Positions 47,136 through 59,055 of a stretch of DNA of 64,000 nt are shown in pieces. A model generated the notes under the pieces. That model was given only the letters and a program-made list of their open reading frames with translations. It made no database searches and was not told the DNA's origin. This stretch comes from Salvator merianae (taxonomy: Eukaryota > Chordata > Lepidosauria > Squamata > Teiidae). Within the stretch, counting starts at the first letter, position 1. Every line of letters starts with the position of its first letter. The stretch spans positions 14,793,953 through 14,857,952 of the forward strand of contig QVOM02000021.1 in the NCBI GenBank assembly GCA_003586115.2, written 5' to 3'. Made by a program: the position numbers and the translations under genes.

Positions 47136-47766
47136 AATCTGTTATTGAACAAAGCTGAGAAGCATGTTAAAACTACTCTCCAACTATATCTCCTGAATGA
47201 GGTAAGGGGTGGCAATTCTAATGGTGCATAAGTATAAAAGTGGTGCTGCCAAAAAATAAGTATTAGGGGTATGGAAAAAGCCGTTAAGAATGTTTCAAAA
47301 AAACATCCCAAACTGCAGTGTCCCTCTTGATGGAGGGCAGAGTTTGCTAGATGGGACACTTAGATGGAAGACCTAGCAAATTTCCATAGAAAGAAACAGA
47401 GTGCCTATCTTGGCTCACCTGCTTTTGTGTTGCCCTTCCTAACCCCCCAGAGCCAGGGAGTGCAGCAACCTTGTGTTGGAATGTGCAATGATTCAGCAGC
47501 ATAACATTGTACAATTGAGTCTATGACTGTAAACCAAAGAAAATAAAAGATGTAACACGGTGACAAACATTAGGGAGCCTGTTGGGGCTTTCTCTAGCTA
47601 TTGCTTGTGCTCTAAGAGATAAATTACCATGTTAAGTACATCCAAGACCAGAGAGTGTTAACAGTGAATTTCTACAGCTGTCTCTAAGGGGGCTAGACAA
47701 ATCATATCAAGAGACAAGAAGCCATGTTGGAAACCAGATTTGAAAGGATATCAGTGCTAGGTTTCC

Positions 47767-47965
47767 AGTAGTAGCGATGCTGCTTACCTGCAAGCTGCTA
47801 CCTTTCGTTATCATCGGTCTTGCAGTTAATTGTAAGCCAGTCAAGCGCACCAAAAAATTAAAAAAAAGGGAAATAGGTGGGCACTTAGCTGGCTTCCTGG
47901 TAGCTGCAAGAGTGATGATAATGAAAGGAGCCGCCAGACAGAGGTAAAACCCATGATTGCTTCCT
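47767..47965. mobile_element. ~200-bp imperfect foldback element
   Basis: gctacctttcgttatcatcg and tcttgcagttaattgtaagc (47797-47837) pair with ggcttcctggtagctgcaag and agtgatgataatgaaagg (47890-47929). Weaker pairing extends to about 47767 and 47965. Confidence 0.6.
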
Positions 47966-48654
47966 GTAGAGGCAGGAAGAGGCAATTGCAGGAACTTCTT
48001 TAGATCTTACAATTCCCTCTTGCTATCTGGAGGCACATTTAGGGTGCTGACATAACATTTTTCAACCTTATTTCTCAAGGAGAGATTGGCTTAGGCACAT
48101 AATTCTTATGGGTGATCAACTCTGTGGTTGCCACTCACAATTTTTGAGTAGAGGAAATTAAAAGTGCGTGGCTGGATAAGGGGAAAAGTAATTTCAGAGG
48201 AAAGAAGGCATATAAAGAAATAGAAAATCATAACAGGATGTGTTGAAGAGTCTATGAGCTGGAAATATGCAGTTTCTATTTCTCCTTTAAAGAATAAGGT
48301 TTTGATATATTTTTCTCTCTTTGATGTAACAGGTCCTTTTTGAATCCATTTTTGAAATACAGTGTTGGAACAGCTTCCAAGACCTCTGTCAGGCCACCAT
48401 GAAACAAATGTTCTGAACTGTCAGTTTTTGGAGATAAGAACTAGAGAAAAATGCTGTATGCCTGCTTTTCCCATTGCTGCAGGAATATGCATAAAATGCA
48501 TATCTGCACTGCTTTTCTCAAAGAAGCAAGACTGATAGCAAAGTGGTTCTAGTTCATATCCTGGCTCAGAAAGTAGATATTCCCCACAATGAGAGGCATA
48601 TAAGATTCACTCTTCTTCTGGGTTCTCTTGCTAAAGATCCCCTTCTGAATCATA

Positions 48655-49167
48655 GGCTCTTTCTGCATGTATCTGTCCATGGCTGGAATCAGTGGATCTG
48701 GAACAACCAGGCATTCTGGTTATGACTGCAGAAAGTCACGGTCTGCATAACAGTGCTGGTCCAGAACAGCTCTTTCCCTGGCTTTGAAGTGTGCACAAGA
48801 TTTAAGGCTGGAATTAGAGGCCTCCAAGGCCTACGAACAAAAGTTCCTATCCTCAGAGCCACTGGGAGATTCATTTCAGGGCCGTGCTTTTGCACACTGC
48901 CAAAATCCATCCCTTAGTAGTCCCAAACACAGGAGATATGCCTTTTGCATGCCTCCCGTGTTCTGGACCAGGGCCCACTCTGGTACACCGAAAGACTAAT
49001 TTAATCGAGCAGGGCCTCTCTGATTGGGATTATGCCCTGTCTAACGCAGGTAGAACATACCTGCAGGGGCAGGGCCCCACAGATCCTCACTAATGTGTAG
49101 ATGGATGAAGGCCAGACGCTCACGATGTGGCCCTTTATTCCGGAACTAAGGTATGTGCAGAAAGGAC
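48655..49167. mobile_element. GGGCC/TGCA-terminal MITE (G/H subfamily)
   Basis: Left end ggctctttctgcatg, right end gtatgtgcagaaaggac, flanks ATA and TTA. Interior blocks (tgccttttgcatgcctccc, caaaatccatccc, cctcagagccactggg) correspond to 55243-55739 in reverse order. A short hairpin AACCAG/CTGGTT lies near 48705-48720. Confidence 0.65.
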
Positions 49168-50556
49168 TTAGTGATCATCCCACACCTTCATTTTCCATTG
49201 GCCAGGGGACAGGGTGGGCAAATGGCTGCATGCCAGATGCACATGCCTTCTGTCTCAATGACAGTCAATGCACCTTAACAGTCGGAGCAGTAGAAACTAC
49301 CCTGACTGCACCCTAATGATCAACAGGAGGGTGACCATTTGCTGGGTGCCTCACTCCCATGCTGATCAAAAAGTTCAGATCACGTTCACGCAGCTTGACT
49401 TCTTGGTCAACTTCCAGTCCGCTGGCTATGCAAACAGAGTTTTGCTTTCAGAGACAATATGGAGGGTGAATCGAATTGAAGGTCTGTCTGTTTGATGGAA
49501 CTTCCCCTGCTTCTGTGTTGGCTTCTTTGGCCAGAGGCTTCTTCCAAATGGATGATGGATGATGCTAGAACTGGAATCATCTGCTGCTGTACAGACGGCA
49601 AGTGCAAACGATAAATACCTACTTTTCTTTGCAATTCTCTCCTTCCTTCTGAAGTGATACAGTCAATATATATGATGCACAAACATGTAATTGAACAGCT
49701 GCTTTTCCTATAGAAAAACTGCTATTTCATAGTGTTCTTTTATTAGTATTATGTGTATCCACAAAAATCTATGCGTCAATGAATATATTAATGAAATCAG
49801 TGTATTCCAAATAAGCTAATCAGAAAAATTCTTATGGTTTTGCAATCTTCTTGTAATTATCTTTTAGCCACCTGAAGATAGCATACTTTATTAATATGTA
49901 AATTGGAGTAAAGTATTATATTAGAAGAACTCTGTTTTGTACATTCTTTAGAAGGAACCACTTTGTCTTTCAGCCATTTATTGCAAAAAGGACAGTAAAT
50001 ATAACCTGTAATTCGCACAATATGGAGCCATTCAATACAAAATGAAGCTAAGTATTCAATGAAATTGAAAATCAATTGTATTCCACAAAAGGACAATTAG
50101 ATAGACACTGTTATTTCTCATCCATTTTGATTTTAATGAAACATAAAATGACTTGCAAGGCAGTTTGTTCTGATCCTAATCACTATTATAATTTTGTTCA
50201 CAAAAGAACTCAGATAAAACACAGTTTGGTTCTAAACTGTCAAAAATATTGTTCAGGGTTTTAAAATTAAGATTGATGCAATCATTACAAAGAATTTACT
50301 TCCTGAGAAAGTGTCCTAACTTTAACTTTTGAATAGGAAGAGCTAAAATGCTGAAAAGTCTATTGAATTAATACTTTCTTCATCTGTAAGCCACCTTCAT
50401 TATTTGGAACTGGAAAGATGCAATTGAAATATATTTGACTAACAAACATACATGAAATGTAAAATAGTTAGGGAGATAAAGCTATAGTGCACTAATTGCC
50501 AGGGGGCATTATTAAGGGACCAACAGCAAAATGGCTCCCAAACAGTTTTCAATTTT

Positions 50557-50962
50557 GGGTCTGATCATACAGAGGGTTTTGGGGGTGTTCCTTTTCTGAG
50601 ATCACCCCATCTGCAGATGAGAGCAAAGAAAACACACAACACAGTAAGAAATAGGTGATTTATCTTCCCTCATCCTCACCTTCCTTCCTCACTTCCCATA
50701 GGCTGCTGTCAGCTGATTTTTTGTGGATCTGATTGGACGGTGGTGGGAGCAGGCTGGGATTGGCTAGGAGGCTCCGTATGCGCCCAACCCACCCGACTCT
50801 TAATTCATTCTCGGCCTAAGAGTGACGCTGTTGCATCTGCAGGAAGGATGCAGAAACAGAGGCTTGGGAATGGGATAAGTGTGTCTTTTATATTTTCCAT
50901 CTGTCTCAAGAGTCTGAAATGTGCCTCAGAGGCACCTGGTTTTTTTGTGTGTGATCATACCC
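50557..50962. mobile_element. GGGTNTGATCA-terminal MITE
   Basis: Left end gggtctgatcatacag, right end gtgtgatcataccc, flanked by TTT on both sides. About 406 bp, non-coding, single copy here. Confidence 0.5.
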
Positions 50963-52093
50963 TTTGTTCATTCAACCTTGCTCCTAGAGCAAGCTGTGGA
51001 AGGGCAGGGTGAGGAAAGATAAAAGACAGGAAATGAAGGAAAACAATTACTTCCTCTTTCTTCCCCCCACCAGTTCATTTTAAATCAGAAGAGTTTTACT
51101 TGCCTCCAAAAATACTTTGAGGAGGAAAAAAGGGTCAATGACTGTGCAGTTTTACTGGAAGCCTGGGCTACCCTGTAAGTGAGAAGTGTGTTTCTTCTGG
51201 TACATTCTGCTCTGAGGATACTTCTTCTGAGAGTGATACTTATGGAGCCGCTCATGCCACTATTTTAGGAAGTGGGTTTTTTTTCACTTCCAGAAAGGTG
51301 GGATGTGCCACCTTCCTATTGCTATGCCTGGACAGTCCCTCAGGGAAGTGGGTGAAAGGCACTTATCCTGTGCAGAGAGGTTTTCAGTGAAGTCAGACTG
51401 AGACAGTAGATATCTGACCTGCTATCTGTTGCTCTTTTGACATAAAGGAGTAAGGGAAATTACCTGACCAAAATAATCGAAGACAAGAGAAGGTAATAGT
51501 CTGTCTAAGTACCATGGTTGGCAACTCAGAGCTAGGTGGGTTTTATGATGACTGATATTTTTGGTCATAGATCTTAGCTAGAAATCTGTTTGGGCAGATA
51601 AGTAGTAGCCATTAGGCTCAGGATTCTCCATCCCTGCTCTGTTCCCTACATGAGCATGAAGGAAATTGGTCTAAGGATCTAGCCAGGACAGGACCAGCTT
51701 TAGGACAGTTTGAGCAATGCAGGCATACAGGGGACTGAGCTCAGGAGGGTGCAGAGTGGCCTGACCCTGCTTTGCTCATATGCCAACTAGCATCCTGTGC
51801 CATGCCATCCCAGCAGCCCAACAAGCAGTCGGATGGGTGCATTATTTACCCAGCTCAGCCACTCCAGCTTGCACCTCAACCCAACTGCCAGACCATAATG
51901 CACTGCTCCAGCATTCCAAAGCAGCCAGGTGGGTAGACATTTGCCCAGCTCATTCACTCTAGGCTGTGCCCTACCCTTCCCTCAGCTCCTATCATTCCTT
52001 TTTATAGGCCAGACTGGCTACAGGAGCTGTAATCCAGAACATCTGGAGGGGTACAATTTGAGAACCCTAACTTAGGCCTTCCAGAGAGGTGCT

Positions 52094-52205
52094 TGGCTGC
52101 AGCTCCTCAGATGTTTCTGAACTACAACTCCCAGCATTCCATACCGGTGTCAGCAGGGCTGGCTTGGAATGTTGGGTGTTCAGGAACATCTGGAGGGCCA
52201 CAGTT
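52094..52205. mobile_element. palindromic MITE with ZNF143-like arms
   Basis: tgaactacaactcccagcat (from 52119) faces ggcttggaatgttgggtgtt and caggaacatctggagggcca. The left arm carries ACTACAACTCCCAGCATTCC exactly (52121-52140). A degenerate second piece precedes it at 51960-52060. Same family as 33889-33993. Confidence 0.75.
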
Positions 52206-52599
52206 GAACATCCTTAATGCATACAGTTGTTGAGAAGCACTGAATTTGGGTTGACTGATCTACAGTATTTTAACAGAATCTGAGGCAGCATGAGGAGGTT
52301 GACCCTTCAAACTTTCCTTTCAAATAGGAGGTTTTTAATGATATGAAGCTGTACATTAAGACTGAAATTGTCATACAAAATCCAGATCATGACTTTGATA
52401 TTTTTTGTAGAAAAAGGAATTTCAGCAGATATAGCTTGTAATGTATGTTGGTAATAGCTTGTTTTTAAATTAGTTTTTTTTTTAACTATTTGAACCAGAA
52501 CAGATCTTTCAACATAATATACATAGCTAACATTTCATAGCCTTAAGATCACAGAGAGAGGGCTTTCTTGTACTTCCTCCTTTCTCAGAAGTGCAAGGG

Positions 52600-52862
52600 G
52601 CATGAACACACAAGAGAGCCTTTCCTGTGGTGACCCCCAGACTTCGGTACAACCTCCCTCTGGAGGCACTCAAGGCACCCCTTCACCCAGGCCTTTGATG
52701 TTTAGCTTGAGTGCTGTCCTGCCAGGGAGGAAGGTAGGGTTGTATTTTAAATATATTTTAACAGTATTTTTAAACAATATTCTCCACACTTCTTTTTATT
52801 GTTGCGACACACCCTGGGACCTTCTGGCGAGGGGTAGAATATAAATTCATAAATAAATAAAT
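52600..52862 (+). mobile_element. LINE C-terminus and 3' tail
   Basis: Broken reading AFPVVTPRLRYNLP near 52620-52660, typical of the L2/CR1 RT C-terminal region, then a 3' UTR with gggtagaatataaattcata and an AAATA tail. Confidence 0.6.
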
Positions 52863-54007
52863 AAAATTTATATACCTACTCTCACCTTCTCCTCCCAAAT
52901 CTAAGGCAATGTACATTGTTCTTTTCATTATCTTCTTACAACTTCAACCATTACATCAAATTAAGTATTCCATTATCCTGAGAAATATTATCCTTCAGAC
53001 CATTGAAGTCCAAAATTGTGAGGCTGTTGGCAATAGCTTGTTAATGCATACACACATCACCCATTGGATGCAATTAGTGGGGAAATCCATAAATGCTTTT
53101 TAAAATCCTTTTACATGTCAAGCACTATATCTTTTTGCTTACCTAGGCTTTCAAACTTGCTGAAATGTTTTTATATGGGTTGATTTATTTAACTACTGTA
53201 CATGTTTATACGTGTTCATATGTATAATTGTAAGCCCTTGTCCCTAATCTTTTTAAAGTCAATAGAGTTGTGTGCTAAATAAATAAACTGTCTTTGAAAT
53301 CTCTCAGTAATATCTTGTCCATCCCTCCTATTAGGAAGCAGCTGCTTTCCAGGTAAAAGGTCACATGTTTACCATTTGGGCATGCTGAATGGAAGCCACA
53401 GAATGGCACTATAGTGTGGGAAGTATTTGCTTTGGAGTCCACATCTCCACAAACAAGAGGCATAAGGGCATGCGATATAAATTAGCGGTGTCCTGTTGCT
53501 GACTAGTGAAAGCATTAGAATAACATGTCATAGCTCCGTAGTTGCCATAGCTACTGGGTCACCATGCTAGAAATTCACTCCAACCTTCTGTCTGCTCACT
53601 AGCCAATACTCAACTGCTGGCTATTGATGGTCGATGTTAGAGGATGACTTTTACATTGCAGCTCTGATGGATTTCTTTAAGCAGAAGAAACAGCATTGCT
53701 TTTTTGAGGGGGTGTCTTATGTGAAGTTGCCAGTTGACCAAGGGAGGGGGGAAGCTCTCCCCTGTTACCACTGAAAGCAGTTTGCTATAGAGAAATGAGA
53801 AGGCATTTCTTTTTGCACCATCAAAATCAATGTATTCATCTGTGTCTGTGGTCAGGCTGCTACTAAAAACACAGGCACAAACTATTTGTTCTTTATTGTG
53901 GATATTTTTAGCCTACCCTCTAATAGTCCCAAAGTCAACTACAAATTAAGAACAGAAGGTAAATGCTGTTAAGAGAGTAAAATTAGCATAAGTGAAATAG
54001 AAACCTA

Positions 54008-54116
54008 GGCCCTTTCTGAACCCCGCCTGGAGCCTACCATAGTCTGCACGGGCATGTGTACAGCAGGGCCTTATTCTGGAATATAATTTGGAATAAGGCC
54101 CAGTGCAGAAAGGTCC
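54008..54116. mobile_element. GGCCC/TGCACT MITE, deletion derivative
   Basis: Left end ggccctttctg, right end cagtgcagaaaggtcc. Hairpin GGGCCTTATTC (54066-54076) / GAATAAGGCCC (54091-54101) lies 15 nt inside the right end. A shortened 21759-21939 type; flanks CTA and ATA. Confidence 0.75.
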
Positions 54117-54406
54117 ATAATCACTAGAGCAGTGCAGAAAAGCACAGGGCTCATTTCAATTACATATGGTTTAACAGCCAGTGCTCAAAAATTCATCTGC
54201 GTTCCTGGTTGTAAATTCAGAAAGACCAGCTCCATCCCTTTTCTGACTCAGCCATACTTCAAGACAACAGGTCTTTCTAAAAATGGGAACAAGAGGCTTG
54301 CTTTCAAAGCCTTTCTGAAGTTTGCATATGCATCCACAACTGTGTACAACGAAGCATAATCTCCATTCGCCCTTCCTTTGTGCACATGTGTGCTTTATAG
54401 TTAGGA

Positions 54407-54421
54407 TCTCTCTCTCTCTCC
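54407..54421. repeat. (TC)n tract
   Basis: Short TC run in a pyrimidine-rich stretch to about 54455. Confidence 0.8.
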
Positions 54422-55242
54422 GTCTTTCCCTCCTCTCTCTCCCCCCACTCTTTTCTTGCTGGCAAGACCAAGTCCTTCCAGGGTCTCCCATTTATAAGCA
54501 TGTTTCTAAGTAGTAGGGGTAAAGCTTAGTAAGGAACAGAGTGGAAAGAAAACCATTTCCATCAGGGCTTTAAAAGAAGTGTATATGGGTGGTGGTGGTG
54601 GAATCTGTGCCAGGCATTGTCTTTCCCCTTGCAACCAAAAAAGGTAGGCTTATGTACCCTGGCATAAAAGATCCTACTCATTAGAACAGTGAGAAAAGGG
54701 AAGGGTGGCTGGTATGTACCCTTTAGAGACTTGTATTAGCTCAAAAAGAAAACAAGAAAACAGAAAACCCAGTATTTTTAAAAAGGAGGATGAACTGGCC
54801 AGCCCAGATTCTGTAAACAATTATAAATAAGCTTTGAAAGACACTGTATAATATATAATTTTCTGTTGATTTGACATGACAGTAGAGAGTTCGTATCAAC
54901 TCCCTGTTAATCATAGAGAAGGGAATGTATTATGTAAACCGAAAGGAGCCTTTTTAAATGTGTATGGGAACAAGCTGACAATATACTGCATTTGATGACA
55001 GGCAACAATAGGAGCAGGATGACTGCTCTGCCTTTGGTTTAAGCTGTGTTCACACGCAGTAAAAAAAACAAAAATCTCTAAGGCAGTTTACAGACAGGAA
55101 AGTCAGGATTGACACGAAGTGTTTTTTCACCCAGGGGGTCATTAGTGTACTGAATTTTCTGCTAGAAAACATGATAACAGCAACCGACCTGGATAGCTTT
55201 AAGAAGGGTTCGACAAATTCATGAAGAACAGGTGTATTTGAG

Positions 55243-55739
55243 GCTCTTTCTGCACAGATCCTTAATGCAGATTAATGGTCCATGTAGTATACATCTCAGC
55301 CTCATAGATCGGCACATTAATCCAGGTTTATGAGGCCACTCTTTCCCACTGGTCTGCTCTGTTTGCTTTAGATAGAATGTGATCCTGATTCAGGAGGCCT
55401 TAATCTGGACCACTGGTAGACCTGTTTAATTGGATCTACCAGTGGGCCAGTGGCCCTGATCCAGGACACAGGAGGCGTGTAGATGGCATGCCTCCTATGT
55501 TTGGGACTCAAAGTGTGCACATTTCAGTGTGCACCATAGCATGCCACCAAAATACATCCCCAGAGGCCTTGAGTTCCTAGCCCTTGGAGGCACAGGGGGT
55601 GCAGCTGCAAAGCTCACATGATCTGAATTGGTGCAGATGGTACTGATCCCACCCATGCCTTTCCATAGTTGAGATCAGTGGACCTGGCCATTCTGGACTC
55701 ACTGATCCTGACTATGAGCAGGTAAGTGCAGAAAGGGCC
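55243..55739. mobile_element. GGGCC/TGCACT MITE nested in CR1 (G/H subfamily)
   Basis: Left end ggctctttctgcacagatcc, right end ggtaagtgcagaaagggcc. Hairpin GATCAGTG (55673-55680) / CACTGATC (55700-55707) near the right end. Flanking TGA and AGA fit a 3-bp duplication with one change, and gaggct of the host lies directly beside both borders. Confidence 0.8.
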
Positions 55740-55849
55740 AGAGGCTATTAGAATGGATGCCTAGGTACTGCCATTGGTTTGGGGACACAGGCAGGATGCC
55801 TCTAAAGGCTATTTGCATGGAGTCAAGTGCAGGTGAAGATTTTGTCATT

Positions 55850-56457
55850 GGGCCTTTTCGCACTGACCCTGGTAGACCGTTCCCAGTAGTCGGCTTCGAA
55901 CCGGAGAGGTTGCGGAACGCTCGGTGTCATTCGCACTCCCGGCCAGCGGAATGGACCTGAAGCCGACCAGCAGAGGGAACAGTGCGAATGGTAGCCACTA
56001 GTTCCGTACCCGCTTCGCACCCGCTTCATACCCGCTTCGCACCTTCGCACCCACTTCGTACCCAGAGGGCTGGTTACGAAGCCAGCTTCGTAACGGCAGC
56101 TCAGCTGCCAAGCCCAAAGGGCTATCCCGGGTACGAAAATCGTACCGGGTTACGAAGCAGCGGAGCGGGGTACGAAAACTTCGCACCCCGGATGCGAAGC
56201 AGCGGACCGCGCATGCGTAGCCGCGCCAGCCACGCCCGACACTGAGGCAAACAGTGCGAAAGCACCGTGCCCGATCTTCGCTCCATCACGCAGGTCGGGA
56301 TGAAGACACCTTTTTTGTTGTCTAGCCTTATCCAGCTTCGGGTTCGAATCGGGTACGGAGCGGTTCGGTTCGGGTGAGGCGCGCGCCCGCGGCAGTGCGA
56401 AAGCTCCGTTCTAGCGAACGGACAAGAACGGTCTACCGCTACAGTGCGAAAAGGCCC
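55850..56457. mobile_element. 608-bp CpG-rich GGGCC-terminal MITE nested in CR1
   Basis: Left end gggccttttcgcactgaccc, right end cagtgcgaaaaggccc. Hairpin CCGTTCT (56406-56412) / AGAACGG (56425-56431). Inverted copy of 40683-41320. Contains a small array of cccgcttcgca-type units near 56010-56060. Flanks ATT and ATA. Frames here, including one of 142 codons, are incidental. Confidence 0.85.
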
Positions 56458-57039
56458 ATAGTCTTCTGCTTGAGAATGCCCAGAAGCAATTGGTGGGCCA
56501 CTGTGTGAGACAAGATGCTGGACTAGATGGGCTGTGGTCTGATTCAGCAAGTCTTCTCTTATGTGGATGGTTTGCAGACATGCCAGTCTGCCCCTCCCAC
56601 CCCGTGAACATTCTAGGTTAGAAAATGTGGATTAGAGATGGTATGAGAACATGAAGACTACATGCTACATTTCTAAAGCACTTTAGAGCACAGCTGTTTT
56701 GCTGTGCATGAAAACAACCTTGAATATGGGTTATTGATGGTTTGCAAGTGGGATTGTTTGCATGCCAGCCTGTGCCCCCATAAACATTCTTAGTTTAGAA
56801 AAAGTGGATTAGAAATGGAATGGGAACATGAGGATCACGTGTAACTGCCTCTAAAGTGCTTTGGAGCTACTTTTTTGTTTCTACATGTGGATGCAATCTG
56901 TGTTATAAATGTGGCAGCAATCTGCAGATCTTCACAACTGCAAAGACACTGGGAGAAGAGTCAGGCTGTGCTTGAAAACCTCCTAGTGATCTTCTCAAAC
57001 CCTTTTTTCATTTGTTGCAGATCCAAATGTGGTTGGCAG

Positions 57040-57250
57040 AGGCGTAGCTAGAATATTTGCTGCCCAGGGCTGTGCCCGAGTTTGCCGCCCCTCTGTCAAT
57101 ACACCTCTGCTGCACCTGGGAGTTTGCCGCCTCTGCCCCATCCTCCCCCAAAGTAATAAGAACTATGGCTGCCCATGGCTGGGAGGATGAAGACGACCTG
57201 ATTGGCTGCTGCGCCTGCGAGTTTGCCGCCTCTGCCCTGTCCTCCGCCAA
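57040..57250. repeat. interspersed-repeat-like GC-rich tract
   Basis: Begins ggcagaggcgtagctagaat, a phrase typical of reptile interspersed repeats, and repeats gagtttgccgcctctgcc at about 57119 and 57220. Family unknown. Confidence 0.4.
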
Positions 57251-57260
57251 CGTTCTGTGT

Positions 57261-57356
57261 AATTTTATAATGTATTATTTGTAATGTAAGGAATTTTATA
57301 ATGCATTATATTTTGTATTACATATAATTTTATAATGTATTGTTTTGTACTGTATG
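57261..57356. repeat. AT-rich ~32-bp tandem repeat, 3 units
   Basis: aattttataatgtatta-type units start near 57261, 57292 and 57326. Confidence 0.6.
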
Positions 57357-57679
57357 CTTTTTCTTCTGTTTGCTATAAACTGCCTTGGGCAATTTTGGGA
57401 GTGAGGGAAAGGCAGTATACAAAGAAAATGGAAATTAAGCACAGCACTATGAGCACAATGGAGGTCAGGAGACACTGTCTACCCAGCAGTTCCTCCCCTC
57501 TTGTGTGGATTCTGCCCTGTGTACCATGAGTGTGGCTTGTGCCTTTAGAAGCCTAAAGGAAGACAGGAAGAGCAGAGTGAAGGAGCACAAGAGAACTGAG
57601 CAGAATGCCAGACTGGGGTGGGACACAGAAGTCCTCAGGTCAATAACGAGACAACCTGGTGCAGGCTGAGAGTTCAGGT

Positions 57680-59055
57680 AACAATATTGACAATATTGAA
57701 GCCTGTGAGCCTGACTTTAATACCAGGCAAGATCCTTGAACAAATCACTAAACAGCATATATGTGAGCAAATGGATGGGAATGCAGTAATTAACCAGAAC
57801 CAACATGGATTTGTAACAAGCAAGTCATGCCAGACTAATCTCATTTCCTTTTACAACAAAATTACTGGATGGATCAATCAAGGAAAGGCTGTGGACCATA
57901 GTATATCTTGACTTTAGTAAAGCATTTGACAAGGTGTCTCATACTATACTTCTTGAAAAAATGATCAAATATGGGATTGACAGGACAACTGTTAGGTGGA
58001 TTCATAACTGGCTTAGTGATTGTACTCAAAGAGTGGTCATAAATGGCTTCACATCCGATTGGAAGACTGTCTCGAGTGGGGTACCGCAAGGTTCTGTCTT
58101 GGGCCCATTGCTGTTCAACATTTTTATAAATGATCTAGATGAAGGAGTCGAGAGGATGCTGATTAAATCTGCAGATGACACAAAGCTAGGAGGGGTTGCT
58201 AACACTAGGGAGGAGAAGGCCGAGTATTCAAAATGATTTGGACAAGCTTGAACAGTGGGCTGAAACTAACAGAATGACATTTAACAGGGAGAAATGCAAA
58301 GTTTTACATCTGGGTAAGAAAAATGACAATATCCAATACAGAATGGGAGGAATCTCGCTGAGAAGCAGCACATGTGAAAAGGATCTGGGTGTGCTAGTAG
58401 ATCACAGATTAAACTTGAGTCAACAGTGTGATGCAGCTGCAAAAAAGGCAAACACCATCCTGGGGTGTATCAAGAGGAGCATAGAGTCCAGATCACAAGA
58501 AGTAATTATCCCACTTTACTCTTTCTTGGTCAGACCTCATCTGGAGTATTGTGTCCAGTTCTGGGCACCCCAATTTAAAAAAGACTTGACAAACTGGAAC
58601 AAGTTCAGAGAAGGGCGACCAAAATGGTGAGTGGTCTGCAAACCATGTCCTACGAGGAACGGTTAAAGGACCCAGGAATGTTTAGCCTGCAGAAGAGAAG
58701 ACTGAGAGGAGACATGATAGCCATTTTCAAGTATCTGAAGGGCTGTCACAGTGCAGAAGGATTATCCCTATTCTCACTTGCACAAGAAGGAAGGACTAGA
58801 AACAATGGGATGAAACTTGTATCTACTCAAGGGAGTAGATACAGGCTAGATATTAGAAAAAACTTTCTGATCATAAGGGCAATCAGTCATTGGAACAGGT
58901 TGCCACAGGAGGTGGTGGGCTCTCCTTCGCTGGAGGTCTTCAAGGAGAGGCTGGACGGATATCTGTCTGGAATGGTTTAGTGAATTCTGCATTGAGCAGG
59001 GGTTTGGACTCGATGACCCTGGAGGTCCCTTCCAACTCTCTGATTCTATGATAAG
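57680..59055 (+). mobile_element. CR1 LINE, 5'-truncated reverse transcriptase and 3' end
   Basis: RT landmarks in order, over at least three frames: PVSLTLIPGKILEQI near 57700, [36 protein letters not shown] near 57910-57960, [20 protein letters not shown] near 58072-58130, SADDTKLGG near 58170 (family FADD), then KCKVLHLGKK, HLEYCVQFWAPQ and the C-terminal NHWNRLPQE-like region reading SHWNRLPQEVVGSPSLEVF near 58886-58945. The 3' end has gcattgagcaggggtttgga and a diagnostic attctatgat end. The endonuclease and ORF1 are missing. Frameshifts make it inactive, but it is the best preserved LINE here. Confidence 0.92.

Larger units (their letters stand above)
55090..56565 (+). mobile_element. 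CR1-type LINE split by two insertions
   Basis: Visible host segments are 55090-55242 (ttttttcacccagggggtca, gacctggatagctttaagaa), 55740-55849 (gaggctattagaatggatgc to ggtgaagattttgtcatt) and 56458-56565 (ctgcttgagaatgcccagaa, gctggactagatgggctgtg, tcttatgtg). Removing 55243-55739 and 55850-56457 restores the order seen at 39845-40083 and 62437-62594. Confidence 0.8.

Noticed and set aside
56122..56550. 142-codon open frame on the minus strand
   Set aside because: Lies mostly in the CpG-rich MITE at 55850-56457; Arg/Pro/Ser-rich only because of GC composition.
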